Part shown: positions 36,760-45,866 of the stretch, piece by piece
Layout of the letters: each line of letters begins with the position of its first letter
How positions within the stretch are numbered: the first letter of the stretch is position 1
NCBI RefSeq assembly: GCF_011927695.1
Contig: NZ_JAATJE010000002.1
Span: forward strand, 172,001 to 236,000
Direction: 5' to 3'
DNA from: Sphingomonas jejuensis
GTDB lineage: Bacteria; Pseudomonadota; Alphaproteobacteria; Sphingomonadales; Sphingomonadaceae
DNA: 64,000 bases
Position numbers and translations under genes: made by a program
The notes under the pieces: model-generated
The model's database searches: none
What the model saw: the letters and a program-made list of their open reading frames with translations, nothing else
What the model was told of the DNA's origin: nothing

Positions 36760-37932
36760 TCAGGCGAGCACCGACCCGCCGCCCTTGCGCCGCCGCCGCA
36801 TCGCCGCGCCGGTCAGGCCGAAGCCTGCGATCATCATGCCCCAGCTTGCCGGCTCCGGCACGGCGGAGAACAGCGTCACCGCGGCGCGCGCGCGGTCGGG
36901 CGCATCGGCGAACAGGCCGTCGACGCCGGCGTTCAGGAAGGCCAGGAACTCGGCCTGATCATTGCCATAGGCGGCCGGATCGGTGCCGTTGCGAAGGTTG
37001 GTCGGCAGGAAGACGTTCTCCGGTCGGAAGGTATAGGGCACCACCTCGAGCCCGGCGGCATGGGCATCCGCGATCACGGAGGTTGGCGTGGTCAGGTTGC
37101 CATTGGCATCACGCGGAATCAGCACGTTCTTGTCGGGACCAAGGACGTCGGCATAGCTGGCGACATACTCCAGCCCTTCCTTGGTCAGCAGCGCGCCATA
37201 GGTGCGGGTGTCCCCGGCCGCGACGAAGTCGAAGGGGCGCCCGTTCACCCCGGTGGTCAGCTGCACCAGCCGCAACTCGGTCAGCTGGTTGAGCTCGACC
37301 AGATTGCCCACCTCGAACGACTGGATCAGCGCAAGGTCGTCTGCGCCGTCATAGCCGTTGGCCGACAGGGTCCGGACCAGCGGTTCTTCAAGCGACAGTC
37401 CGATCGTGTCGAAATAGGTCGGGTGCTTGGTTTCGGGGATGATGCCGATCCGGCGGCCGGTCTCCGCCTCCTTGCGCCGCACGAGGTCGATCACCTCCTG
37501 AAGCGTCGGCACCTCGAACTGGCCGTTATACTGCACGTTGTCGGGCCGAAGCTGCGGGATGCGCTCCACCGCGCGCAGCGTCTTCAGCTCGGCCAGGGTG
37601 AAGTCCTCGGTGAACCAGCCGGTGTAGGACACGCCGTCGATCACCTTGGTCGTGCGTCGCCCGGCAAACTCCGGGCGCGACGCCACGTCGGTCGTCTCGT
37701 TGATGTAGTTCTCGTGGCGGGCCACCAGCACGCCATCCTTGGTGGAAACCAGGTCCGGCTCGACGAAGTCGGCCCCCTGGTCGATGGCCAGTTCGTAGGA
37801 GGCGAGCGTGTGTTCCGGCCGATAGGCGCTGGCCCCACGGTGACCATAGATCTTGGGCTGAGCGATGGCGGCCGTGGCGGTCGTCATCAGGATGGCTGCA
37901 GCGGCAAGGCTGCGTCGCGTAAGCTTGAGCAT
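36760..37932 (-). CDS. glycerophosphodiester phosphodiesterase with PEP-CTERM tail
   Basis: A 390-residue exported GDPD. The signal peptide MLKLTRRSLAAAAILMTTATAAIAQ leads into the catalytic start KIYGHRGASAYRPEHTLASYELAIDQGADFVEPD (His31, Arg32, Glu58, Asp60) and ARHEN (His73). It hydrolyses glycerophosphodiesters to glycerol-3-phosphate and an alcohol, scavenging phosphate from lipids. Residues 359-390 are PEPASWGMMIAGFGLTGAAMRRRR, an exosortase tail. The ATG of MLKLTRR precedes the hydrophobic segment and was chosen as start. Confidence 0.88.
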   Translation of the reverse strand: MLKLTRRSLAAAAILMTTATAAIAQPKIYGHRGASAYRPEHTLASYELAIDQGADFVEPDLVSTKDGVLVARHENYINETTDVASRPEFAGRRTTKVIDGVSYTGWFTEDFTLAELKTLRAVERIPQLRPDNVQYNGQFEVPTLQEVIDLVRRKEAETGRRIGIIPETKHPTYFDTIGLSLEEPLVRTLSANGYDGADDLALIQSFEVGNLVELNQLTELRLVQLTTGVNGRPFDFVAAGDTRTYGALLTKEGLEYVASYADVLGPDKNVLIPRDANGNLTTPTSVIADAHAAGLEVVPYTFRPENVFLPTNLRNGTDPAAYGNDQAEFLAFLNAGVDGLFADAPDRARAAVTLFSAVPEPASWGMMIAGFGLTGAAMRRRRKGGGSVLA

Positions 37933-38050
37933 GTCGGACTCCCTGTGCGAGCCCCCCGCAGCGCTTTCACTACCCCCGCGTGACGACATGACGTCATTGC
38001 CGTTGCACCTTTGTGGCAGCGCGGATCGCTGCGGCGATAGTGCTCCCGGC
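37933..38050. other. 118-bp upstream region of the PEP-CTERM GDPD
   Basis: No gene. It holds the palindrome TGACGTCA at 37989-37996, the same octamer found ahead of the PEP-CTERM gene at 22774. The promoter of the phosphodiesterase gene must be here, but no clear -35/-10 or -24/-12 pair was identified. Confidence 0.35.
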
Positions 38051-38689
38051 TCAAGTGAACGAACAGGCGTAATAATGCCCCATGAGATGGCGGCAGCCGA
38101 CCAGATCGCCGCCGAACAGCTTGGTGACATGATCCGGTGCGTGAAAATCACCGGTTACCGGATCGAAGCCCCGCGCCTCCATGACGATGCCCGTTGGATC
38201 GAAGATGATGCCGCTCCAGTTGTCGAGAAAGCCGGCAGGGTTGAAGGCGACCCGCACCGGCGGCCCGACATCGACGGAGTAGGTGACGCCTCCATCCTCC
38301 TCATGGTTGGCAGGCGTGGGGTGCCGCTGCACCTTTGCAATAATCTCGGCATAGTGTTCACGGTTCAGGATCAGGCGTGCGAAGGTGCCGCTGACTCTCC
38401 CGGCGTAAAGCATTGGCCACGCAACCGTGATCGTCAGGGCGAGCAGCACGGCGGGTGCCAGAATGACGATCGCACGATCCCGCATACGGTCGAGCGCGCG
38501 TGCGTGCCCCAGTCCACGCGCCAAGGCCACGCCGAAGCCGAGTAGCAGAACGAGCGGCATGATCGGAATGGCTAGGATGAAAAGTAGGAAGCCGACGCCT
38601 TCGGCAAGTGCGCCGACGAGGCCGATTAGGAAGGGCGTCGTCGCGATTAGGCCAAAGAACAGCGTGGTGCCGTTTAGGAAGGATTTCAT
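38051..38689 (-). CDS. hypothetical membrane protein with atypical codon use
   Basis: A 212-residue protein with two or three hydrophobic helices near the N-terminus (TLFFGLIATTPFLIGLVGALAEG, VGFLLFILAIPIMPLVLLLGFGVALA, and AIVILAPAVLLALTITVAWPM), followed by a soluble C-terminal half (ITRVAFNPAGFLDNWSG-like region and DHVTKLFGGDLVGCRHLMGHYYACSF) of no recognised family. The first 43 codons use CTA for Leu five times, a codon that is rare in the flanking GC-rich genes, hinting at transfer. The ATG of MKSFLNGTTL was chosen as start. Confidence 0.65.
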   Translation of the reverse strand: MKSFLNGTTLFFGLIATTPFLIGLVGALAEGVGFLLFILAIPIMPLVLLLGFGVALARGLGHARALDRMRDRAIVILAPAVLLALTITVAWPMLYAGRVSGTFARLILNREHYAEIIAKVQRHPTPANHEEDGGVTYSVDVGPPVRVAFNPAGFLDNWSGIIFDPTGIVMEARGFDPVTGDFHAPDHVTKLFGGDLVGCRHLMGHYYACSFT

Positions 38690-38783
38690 GGGCGTGGCGT
38701 CCTCAGAATGTCGTGAGGCCGTGCCGCCGGACACTTGCGAGCGTCATGAGCACTGCGTGAGCAAACGGTGAGCGGATATGAAA

Positions 38784-38811
38784 AGGGCGGGTGCATCGCT
38801 GCACCCGCCCT
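38784..38811 (-). terminator. intrinsic terminator of the infB operon
   Basis: AGGGCGGGTGCA-loop-TGCACCCGCCCT is a perfect 12-bp stem with a four-base loop, 23 bases beyond the infB stop. On the minus strand it is followed by three to four T residues, a good intrinsic terminator for the rimP-nusA-ylxR-infB operon. Confidence 0.8.
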
Positions 38812-38834
38812 GGATCTTTCACCAATGGCGCCGA

Positions 38835-41480
38835 TCAAAGCGTGCGGTCGCGCATCTCCACTTCGAACGTCTCCAGGAAGTCGCCCGGCTTGATGTCCGT
38901 GAAGTTCTGCGTGAACGTCACGCCGCACTCCAGGCCGGCGCGGACCTCGGCCACGTCGTCCTTAAATCGCCGCAGCGAGGCAATCTCGCCCTGGTAGATG
39001 ATGACGTCCGCCCGCGTGATGCGCGCCTTCAGCGCCTTGCGGATCGCGCCTTCGACCACCAGCAGGCCGGCCGCCTTGCCCGTCTTGCCCGCGGAGAAGA
39101 CCTCGCGGATCTCCGCACGGCCGACGACATGCTCGATCGCTTCCGGCCCCAGCTGCCCGGCCATGCCGGCGCGGATCTCGTCGGTCAGGGCATAGATGAC
39201 GTCGTAATATTTGAACGCCACCTTCTCGCGGTTCGCGATCTCGCGCGCCTTGGCATTCGGCCGCACGTTGAAGCCGATGATCGGCGCACCCGATGCCGCT
39301 GCCAGCGTCACGTCGCTTTCGGTAATGCCGCCGACGCCCGAATGCAGCACGCGCGCCCGGATGTCGTCGGTGGAGATCTTGTTCACCGCGTTGACGATCG
39401 CCTCGACCGATCCCTGCGTGTCGGCCTTGACCACCAGCGGATATTCGATCGCCTGCTTCTCGCGCAGTGCGGAGAACATCGATTCCAGGTTTGCCGGCGC
39501 CGATGTCGTCCGCTTGCGCGTGATCACCGACTGGCGATAGGCGGCGACCTCGCGGGCGCGTGCCTCGTTCTCGACCACCGACATCGGGTCGCCGGCACCC
39601 GGCACGCCCGATCCGCCGAGCACCTCGACGGGGACGGAGGGACCTGCCTCCTTCACGTTCTTGCCCTGGTCGTTGATCAGCGCGCGGACCTTGCCGCTTT
39701 CCGCGCCGATCACGAACACGTCGCCCACGCGCAGCGTGCCGCGCCGCACCAGCACGGTCGCGACGGGGCCGCGGCCCTTGTCCAGCTGCGCTTCGATCAC
39801 CGTGCCCTCGGCCTCGCGGTCGGGGTTGGCGGTCAGCTCGAGGAGCTCGGCCTGCAGGTTGATCTTCTCGATCAGGTCGTCGAGCCCGGTGCGCTTCAGC
39901 GCGGATACTTCGACGTCCTGCACCTCGCCGCCCATATACTCGACCTGCACGTCATACTGCAGCAGCGCCTCGCGAACGCGCTGGGCATTTGCTTCCGGCT
40001 TGTCGATCTTGTTGATCGCCACGATCATCGGCTTGTCGGCCGCCTTCACATGGTTGATCGCCTCGATCGTCTGCGGACGCAGGCCGTCGTCGGCCGCCAC
40101 CACCAGCACCACGATGTCGGTGACGTCGGCACCGCGCGCGCGCATGTCGGTAAAGGCCTCGTGGCCGGGCGTGTCGAGGAAGGTGATCCGCTCACCCGAC
40201 GCCACCTGCACCTGATAGGCGCCGATGTGCTGGGTGATGCCGCCCGCCTCGCCCGACACCACGTTGGTGCCGCGCAGCGCGTCCAGCAGCGACGTCTTGC
40301 CGTGATCGACATGGCCCATGATTGTCACGACCGGCGGCCGCGGCTGCAGGCTCTCCGGCGCGTCCGCGTCGGCGTCCGACACCTGGATGTCGATGTCGCT
40401 TTCCGACACGCGCTTGATGCGGTGGCCGAACTCGGTGACCAGCAGCTCTGCCGTGTCCTGGTCGATGTCCTGGTTGACCGTGACGGGCATGCCCATCTTG
40501 AACAGCGCCTTCACCAGGTCGGCACCACGTTCCGCCATGCGGTTCGCGAGCTCGGCGACGGTGATCGTCTCCGGCACCACCACGTCGCGCACCTGCTTCA
40601 CCGACGGACCGCCCGCCTGATGGGCGCGCTTGTCCTTCTCGCGCGCACGCTTCAGCGCGGCCAGCGAGCGGGCGCGGGTGCCCTCGCCACCGTCGGTCAG
40701 CGCCTTGGTGACGGTCAGCTTGCCTGCCTGGCGGCGGTCGTCGCCGCCACGCGGCGCCGGACGGGCCGGGCGCACCGGCTCCGGACGCTTGGGCGACACC
40801 ACGGGCGTGAACCGGCGCGGCGCCGGGCGATCGTCGGTGCGCTGCGGCGTCGCGGCAGCTGCGGGGGCGTCGCCGCCCGGCGCAGCGGGGGCCGCGGCAG
40901 GTGCTGCGGCAGCCTCGGCGGCGGGGGCCGGCTGCGGCGCAGGCGTCGCGGCGGGCGCCGGTGCAGGTGCCGGCTCCGCGGCCGCGGCCGGCGCGGGCGT
41001 TGGCGCCGCAGGCTGCGACGCGCGCTCTTCCTCCGCGCGGCGGTTCTCCTCGGCGCGACGGCGCTCTTCCTCGCTCGCCTCGCGGCGCAGGCGCTCCTCG
41101 CGGCGGCGACCTTCCTCCAGCGCGTTCATGCGCGCTTCTTCCGCCTCGCGCAGCAGCTTGGCCTGCAGCTCCTGGCGGGACAGCAGGCTGTTCTGCGGAC
41201 GCGCAGGCGTCGGCGCCGGGGCCGGCGGCGGTGCCACCGGGCGCGGCGCGGGCTGCGCCTCAGCGGCCGGCTGCGGCGCCGGCGTCGGTTCGGGCTGCGG
41301 CGTCTGCTCCGTCTCGCCGGGGCGACCCAGGACACGACGACGCTTCACCTCGACCACGACGGTGTTCGACCGGCCATGGCTGAAGCTCTGCTTCACCTTG
41401 CCCGTCTCCACCGTGCGCTTCAGCCCCAGCGGCGCACGGGCGCCCAGCTTCGGCTTATCCTTGTTGTCGATGTCACTCAT
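38835..41480 (-). CDS. infB: translation initiation factor IF-2
   Basis: An 881-residue IF-2, the GTPase that brings fMet-tRNA to the 30S subunit. The N-terminal IF2_N region is followed by a long Ala/Pro/Glu-Arg-rich linker (about residues 50-250) and the G domain, with G1 [16 protein letters not shown] near residue 388, DTPGHEAF, and NKIDKPE, then the C-terminal domains ending EMRDRTL. The ATG of [19 protein letters not shown] is family-typical. It ends the operon; a strong terminator follows. Confidence 0.96.
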   Translation of the reverse strand: MSDIDNKDKPKLGARAPLGLKRTVETGKVKQSFSHGRSNTVVVEVKRRRVLGRPGETEQTPQPEPTPAPQPAAEAQPAPRPVAPPPAPAPTPARPQNSLLSRQELQAKLLREAEEARMNALEEGRRREERLRREASEEERRRAEENRRAEEERASQPAAPTPAPAAAAEPAPAPAPAATPAPQPAPAAEAAAAPAAAPAAPGGDAPAAAATPQRTDDRPAPRRFTPVVSPKRPEPVRPARPAPRGGDDRRQAGKLTVTKALTDGGEGTRARSLAALKRAREKDKRAHQAGGPSVKQVRDVVVPETITVAELANRMAERGADLVKALFKMGMPVTVNQDIDQDTAELLVTEFGHRIKRVSESDIDIQVSDADADAPESLQPRPPVVTIMGHVDHGKTSLLDALRGTNVVSGEAGGITQHIGAYQVQVASGERITFLDTPGHEAFTDMRARGADVTDIVVLVVAADDGLRPQTIEAINHVKAADKPMIVAINKIDKPEANAQRVREALLQYDVQVEYMGGEVQDVEVSALKRTGLDDLIEKINLQAELLELTANPDREAEGTVIEAQLDKGRGPVATVLVRRGTLRVGDVFVIGAESGKVRALINDQGKNVKEAGPSVPVEVLGGSGVPGAGDPMSVVENEARAREVAAYRQSVITRKRTTSAPANLESMFSALREKQAIEYPLVVKADTQGSVEAIVNAVNKISTDDIRARVLHSGVGGITESDVTLAAASGAPIIGFNVRPNAKAREIANREKVAFKYYDVIYALTDEIRAGMAGQLGPEAIEHVVGRAEIREVFSAGKTGKAAGLLVVEGAIRKALKARITRADVIIYQGEIASLRRFKDDVAEVRAGLECGVTFTQNFTDIKPGDFLETFEVEMRDRTL

Positions 41481-41497
41481 GTAGTGCCTGGAATCCC

Positions 41498-42286
41498 TCA
41501 ACTGCGTCCGTGATCGGCGTCGCCGCCGTCTGCGCCACAAGCGGGCGTTGAACCTTGCGAGGCGCTTTCGCAAGGCTGCCCGGAAGACAGAAAGCCGATG
41601 AAGCGCTGCCAGCGGTCCAGCGCGACGAGCACCCGGTCCGCGGCGGCACGGTCGCACACGCCGATATGTACCACATTCTCGCGGCCAAGCGCCAAGGACA
41701 ATATGGTGCGATCCGCAGCGATTGCCAGCCCGGCCTCGCCGCTTCCCTCCGCATCGCGCCCGACCCGCCAGGCCTGGTCCAGCTTGCGGTTGCCGTCGGC
41801 GCGTGCGTCGGCGGCGTGGAGCAGCAGGTGGAGCCGCCCGGCGCGCGCGGCCTCCGCGATCCGCTCGGCCCCCGTGACCAGCGTGCCGCCCCGCGCCTCC
41901 AATCCCAACCTGTCGAGCGCGGCACGCTCCAGCGCCTTTTCGACGCGCTCCGCCAGATCGTCCGGCACCAGGATCGGGCCGGTCTTGAACGCCCGGGCCA
42001 GCGCGCCCTTCAGCTTGCCGCTGGCGATCGCCGCCGCAAGCGCCGACCGGTCCACGGCGATCCATGCACCGCGGCCGGGCGCGCGCGCCCGGACGTCAGG
42101 CAACACCTCGCCATCCGGCGACAGCGCAAGCCGCACCAGCAACGCGGGGTCGGCCCGCTCGCCCGTCAGGATGCAGCGGCGGGTGTTCGCCGCCGCCGGC
42201 ATGTCGGACCGGTCCGTCCCGCCGGCTGGCGGAACGGCCCTGTCGCCATCGGTCAGCCGTTGGCGCTCATTGCTCGGAGTCCGCAA
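41498..42286 (-). CDS. YlxR/DUF448 RNA-binding protein
   Basis: A 262-residue protein. The N-terminal DUF448 (YlxR) domain is recognisable by RRCILTGERADPALLVRLALSPDG and APGRGAWIAVDR. The C-terminal half (LGLEARGGTLVTGAERIAEAARAGRLHLLLHAADARADG) is an L7Ae-like RNA-binding module. It is made between nusA and infB and its ATG overlaps the nusA 3-prime end, as in most alphaproteobacterial nusA operons. It probably assists rRNA or tRNA-related processes. Confidence 0.87.
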   Translation of the reverse strand: MRTPSNERQRLTDGDRAVPPAGGTDRSDMPAAANTRRCILTGERADPALLVRLALSPDGEVLPDVRARAPGRGAWIAVDRSALAAAIASGKLKGALARAFKTGPILVPDDLAERVEKALERAALDRLGLEARGGTLVTGAERIAEAARAGRLHLLLHAADARADGNRKLDQAWRVGRDAEGSGEAGLAIAADRTILSLALGRENVVHIGVCDRAAADRVLVALDRWQRFIGFLSSGQPCESASQGSTPACGADGGDADHGRS

Positions 42287-43889
42287 CCGCGTCCTCCTCG
42301 GTTGCGCCCGCGGCGGGCTCCTCGTCGGCGAACCAGTGGGCGCGCGCGGCCATGATGATCTCGTTGCCTTGATCTTCGTTCAGGTTGTACTCGGCCAGCA
42401 CGCCGCCCTTGTCCTCGCTGCGCTGGGAGGACTCGGCCCGCCGACGCGGCTCCACCCGCTTCTTCTGGATCAGTTCGTCCGTCGCCAGGTCAGCGACATC
42501 GTCCAGCGTCTTGATGCCGGCCTTGCCCAGCGTCACCAGCATCGCCTCGGTCAGGTAGGGCAGCTCGGCCACCGCGTCCTCGACACCCAGCGCGCGGCGC
42601 TGCTCGCGGTTGGCGGCATCGCGCCGCTCCAGCGCTTCCTGCGCGCGGTTTTGAAGCTCGCCGGCCAGATCCTCGTCGAAGCCCTCGATCGCCGCCAGCT
42701 CGTCAAGCTCGACATAGGCGACCTCCTCCAGCTCGCCGAAGCCTTCGGCGACCAGCAGCTGCGACAGCGTCTCGTCGACGTCCAGCTCCTGCTGGAAAAG
42801 CTCGGACCGCTCGGTGAATTCCTTCTGGCGCTTCTCGCTCGCGTCCGCCTCGGTCAGGATGTCGATCGCCGAGTTCGTCAGCTGCGATGCCAGCCGGACA
42901 TTCTGACCGCGCCGGCCGATCGCCAGCGACAGCTGGTCGTCGGGCACCACCACCTCGATGCGGCTTTCCTCCTCGTCGATCAGCACGCGGCTGACGGTCG
43001 CGGGCTGCAGCGCATTGACCACGAAGGTCGCCGTGTCGGGCGACCAGGGGATGATGTCGATCTTCTCGCCCTGCATTTCCTGGACCACCGCCTGCACGCG
43101 GCTGCCCTTCATGCCCACGCACGCGCCGACGGGATCGATCGATCCGTCATGGCTGATCACGCCGATCTTGGCGCGGCTGCCCGGGTCGCGCGCCGCCGCC
43201 TTGATCTCGATGATGCCGTCGTAGATTTCGGGCACTTCCTGCGCGAACAGCTTCTTCATGAAGTCGGGATGCGCGCGGCTCAGGAAGATCTGCGGGCCGC
43301 GCGCCTCGCGCGCCACGCGCAGGATCAGCGAACGGATGCGGTCGCCCACGCGCACCACCTCGCGCGGGATCTGCTGGTCGCGGCGAATGACGCCTTCGGC
43401 GCGGCCGAGGTCGACGACGACATGGCCGAACTCGACCCGCTTGACGACGCCGGTGATGATCTCGCCGACGCGGTCCTTGAACTCCTCGTGCTGGCGCTCG
43501 CGCTCGGCGTCGCGCACCTTCTGGAAGATCACCTGCTTGGACTGCTGCGCCTGGATGCGGCCGAACTCGATCGGCGGCAGCGGATCAACGATATAGTCGC
43601 CGATCGCGGCGCCGGCCTGCAGCTTCTGCGCGTCCTTCTCGTTCACCTGCTTGTAGACGTCGTCGACGGTTTCCACGACCTCCACGACGCGCCACAGGCG
43701 CAGGTCGCCGGTGTTCGGGTCCAGCTTGGCGCGGATGTCCATCTCCTGGCCGTAACGCGTCCGCGCCGACCGCTGGATCGCGTCCTCCATCGCCTCGATG
43801 ACGATCGCGCGGTCGATCAGCTTCTCCTTCGCGACCGAATCGGCGATCGCGATAAGCTCGGCCTTGTTGGCGGAAACGGCGGTGGCCAT
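42267..43889 (-). CDS. nusA: transcription termination/antitermination factor NusA
   Basis: A 540-residue NusA: N-terminal RNA polymerase-binding domain, S1 domain (about residues 130-200), two KH domains with [29 protein letters not shown] and [15 protein letters not shown], and a C-terminal helix-hairpin-helix region with [15 protein letters not shown]. It modulates pausing, termination and antitermination with NusB (encoded at 15.6 kb). It begins three bases after the rimP stop. Confidence 0.96.
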   Translation of the reverse strand: MATAVSANKAELIAIADSVAKEKLIDRAIVIEAMEDAIQRSARTRYGQEMDIRAKLDPNTGDLRLWRVVEVVETVDDVYKQVNEKDAQKLQAGAAIGDYIVDPLPPIEFGRIQAQQSKQVIFQKVRDAERERQHEEFKDRVGEIITGVVKRVEFGHVVVDLGRAEGVIRRDQQIPREVVRVGDRIRSLILRVAREARGPQIFLSRAHPDFMKKLFAQEVPEIYDGIIEIKAAARDPGSRAKIGVISHDGSIDPVGACVGMKGSRVQAVVQEMQGEKIDIIPWSPDTATFVVNALQPATVSRVLIDEEESRIEVVVPDDQLSLAIGRRGQNVRLASQLTNSAIDILTEADASEKRQKEFTERSELFQQELDVDETLSQLLVAEGFGELEEVAYVELDELAAIEGFDEDLAGELQNRAQEALERRDAANREQRRALGVEDAVAELPYLTEAMLVTLGKAGIKTLDDVADLATDELIQKKRVEPRRRAESSQRSEDKGGVLAEYNLNEDQGNEIIMAARAHWFADEEPAAGATEEDAVADSEQ

Positions 43890-43892
43890 CCT

Positions 43893-44435
43893 CTAGTTAC
43901 CTTCCATCCTGATGCTGTCTGCGCCCTCGCTGGAAAGCGGGGCGGTTGCCTCGATAAGTCTGTCGGTCATCACGAGCTTTGCGTCGGCGATCGCGGCAAA
44001 GGGCACGCTGTGCGAAACGCCGTCCTTGTCCAGGATCGACACCTGGTCGCCGTCGATACCCGCCAGATCGCCCTTGAACTGCTTGCGCCCGTCGATCTTC
44101 TCTTCAAGCGTGACGCGCGCCTCGTGCCCCGCCCAGTCCGCGAAATCCTTCAGCCGGGTCAGCGGCCGGTCGATCCCCGGGGAGCTGACCTCCAGCCGGT
44201 AGGCGCCCTCGATCGGGTCGCGCCCGTCGGCCTCCAGCGCGTCCAGCTGGTCGGAGATGCGCCGCGACAGGTCGGCACAATCCTCGATCGTCAGCTGGCG
44301 CGTCTCCGGACGCTCGGCCATCACCTGCAGGGTCGGGTCGCTGGTGCCGCCGATCATCTTCACGCGCACCAGGTCGAAGCCGAGCGCACGGGCTTCGGGT
44401 TCGATCAGCTTGGTCAGCGCGGTCAGGTCCGACAT
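43893..44435 (-). CDS. rimP: ribosome maturation factor RimP
   Basis: A 180-residue RimP, needed for 30S maturation: LTKLIEPEARALGFDLVRVKMIG and DPIEGAYRLEVSSPGIDRPLTRLKDFADWAGHEARV are diagnostic. The ATG of MSDLTALTKL with GGAGC upstream was chosen over one seven codons earlier. It opens the rimP-nusA-ylxR-infB operon. Divergent from the PQQ dehydrogenase gene. Confidence 0.94.
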   Translation of the reverse strand: MSDLTALTKLIEPEARALGFDLVRVKMIGGTSDPTLQVMAERPETRQLTIEDCADLSRRISDQLDALEADGRDPIEGAYRLEVSSPGIDRPLTRLKDFADWAGHEARVTLEEKIDGRKQFKGDLAGIDGDQVSILDKDGVSHSVPFAAIADAKLVMTDRLIEATAPLSSEGADSIRMEGN

Positions 44436-44608
44436 GATGCTCCGGTCAGGCGGCATCGATGCCGGGGCCCGCGGGCCTCAACCTCGCCGTTGCCGCCGAT
44501 GTGTGAGAAAACTCGAGCAGCGATATAGAGCAGTCCGGCCCGTCTCGCAACAAGCAAGCGGCGTCGGCGTTGCATCACCAACGATCCTTGTCTGCGGAGC
44601 TCTGGTTC

Positions 44609-45817
44609 ATGCGTTTTCATGCCCTTTTGTTCGCCGCCGCACTTCCGCTCGGCTTTGCCGCCTGTTCGGGAAACACGGGCGGTACGACCGCCGCCGCCAC
44701 CGATGGCCAGGCGGCGCCCGCTCCGGCACCGTCTTCGGGTCCGACCCCGGCGGCCGGCCGGCCCTTCCAGACCGCGGTGATCGCGGATCTCGACACGCCC
44801 TGGGCCATGGATTTCCTGCCCGACGGCCGCGTGCTGGTGACGGAGAAGGACGGTCGCCTCCGCCTCATCCGCCCGCTCGCCGGCAACGGCAGCGCGGTGA
44901 TGCAGACGATGGTGGACGGCGTGCCGTCGGTCGACAGCGCCGGTCAGGGCGGACTGATGGACGTGGTGCTGCACCCGCAGTTCGCCCAGAACCGGCTCGT
45001 CTACTTCAGCTATTCGGAGGCGCGTGACGGCGGCAAGAACGTCGTGCTCGCCCGGGCCGAGCTGCAGGAACCGTCGTCGGGCGCGCCGCGCCTCGCCAAT
45101 GTGCAGACGCTGCTGCGCGGCGACCCGGTCGACGGCAACGGCCACTATTCCGGCCGCATCGCCTTTGCGCCCGACGGTCACCTGTTCTTCACAGCGGGCG
45201 ACCGGCAGAAGTTCGATCCCGCGCAGGACAAGTCGCTGCTCCTGGGCAAGGTGTTGCGCCTGACGGAGACCGGCCAGCCCGCCCCCGGCAACCCGCTGGC
45301 GGAACAAGGCTTCCGGCCGGAAGTCTGGAGCTATGGCCACCGCAACCTGCTGGGCATTGCCTTCGACCCTGCCGGCAACCTGTGGCAGCAGGAAATGGGG
45401 CCGCGCCACGGCGACGAGCTCAACCTGATCCTGCCGGGCCGCAACTATGGCTGGCCGAACGTCTCCAACGGAGATCATTATGACGGCCGCAACATCCCCG
45501 ATCATGCCGCGGGAGACGGGTACGAGGCGCCCAAGGTGTTCTGGAACCCGGCGATCTCGCCTGCCGGGCTGATGGTCTATTCGGGCGACATGTTCCCCGC
45601 CTGGCGCAACAGCGCCTTTATCGGCGGCATGAACACGCCCGGCCTGATCCGCGTCCAGCTGAACGGCACGGACGCGCAGAAGGCGGATCAGTGGGACATG
45701 GACGGTCAGCGCATCCGCGATGTCGCCCAGGGCCCCGACGGCGCCGTGTGGGTGCTGGAAGACGGCACCGACGGATCGCAGGGCCGCCTGCTCAGGCTCA
45801 CGCCGGCCGCGCGCTGA
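44609..45817 (+). CDS. PQQ-dependent sugar dehydrogenase (lipoprotein)
   Basis: A 402-residue exported protein. The lipoprotein signal MRFHALLFAAALPLGFAAC gives a lipidated Cys19. The soluble glucose dehydrogenase-like six-bladed beta-propeller follows: TPWAMDFLPDGRVLVTEKDGRLRLI, GQGGLMDVVLHPQFAQNRLVYFSYS, RPEVWSYGHRNLLGIAFDP and NYGWPNVSNGDHYDG. It would oxidise aldoses in the periplasm with PQQ, though many members have no proven sugar. The second in-frame ATG fits the signal peptide and was chosen. Confidence 0.88.
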   Translation: MRFHALLFAAALPLGFAACSGNTGGTTAAATDGQAAPAPAPSSGPTPAAGRPFQTAVIADLDTPWAMDFLPDGRVLVTEKDGRLRLIRPLAGNGSAVMQTMVDGVPSVDSAGQGGLMDVVLHPQFAQNRLVYFSYSEARDGGKNVVLARAELQEPSSGAPRLANVQTLLRGDPVDGNGHYSGRIAFAPDGHLFFTAGDRQKFDPAQDKSLLLGKVLRLTETGQPAPGNPLAEQGFRPEVWSYGHRNLLGIAFDPAGNLWQQEMGPRHGDELNLILPGRNYGWPNVSNGDHYDGRNIPDHAAGDGYEAPKVFWNPAISPAGLMVYSGDMFPAWRNSAFIGGMNTPGLIRVQLNGTDAQKADQWDMDGQRIRDVAQGPDGAVWVLEDGTDGSQGRLLRLTPAAR

Positions 45818-45828
45818 TGCGCCGCGCT

Positions 45829-45852
45829 CCTCTCCCCGGCGACGGGGAGAGG
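45829..45852. terminator. hairpin between convergent PQQ dehydrogenase and M20 genes
   Basis: CCTCTCCCC-ggcgac-GGGGAGAGG is a perfect 9-bp stem with a six-base loop in the gap between the stops. The CTCTCCCC/GGGGAGAG type is familiar from sphingomonad gene ends. It probably serves both genes. Confidence 0.55.
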
Positions 45853-45866
45853 GGCTTCGGCACCGG

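Noticed and set aside
40850-41300. Repetitive Ala/Pro-coding DNA that looks like a tandem repeat
   Set aside because: It is the normal low-complexity linker of IF-2, not a DNA repeat array.
38778-41513. Long plus-strand frame (911 codons) across infB
   Set aside because: Antisense to infB, with low-complexity Arg/His/Leu sequence expected from shadowing of GC-rich codons.
41598-44528. Plus-strand open frame of 976 codons across ylxR, nusA and rimP
   Set aside because: Spans three conserved genes on the other strand; no ribosome-binding site or domain, so treated as a shadow.
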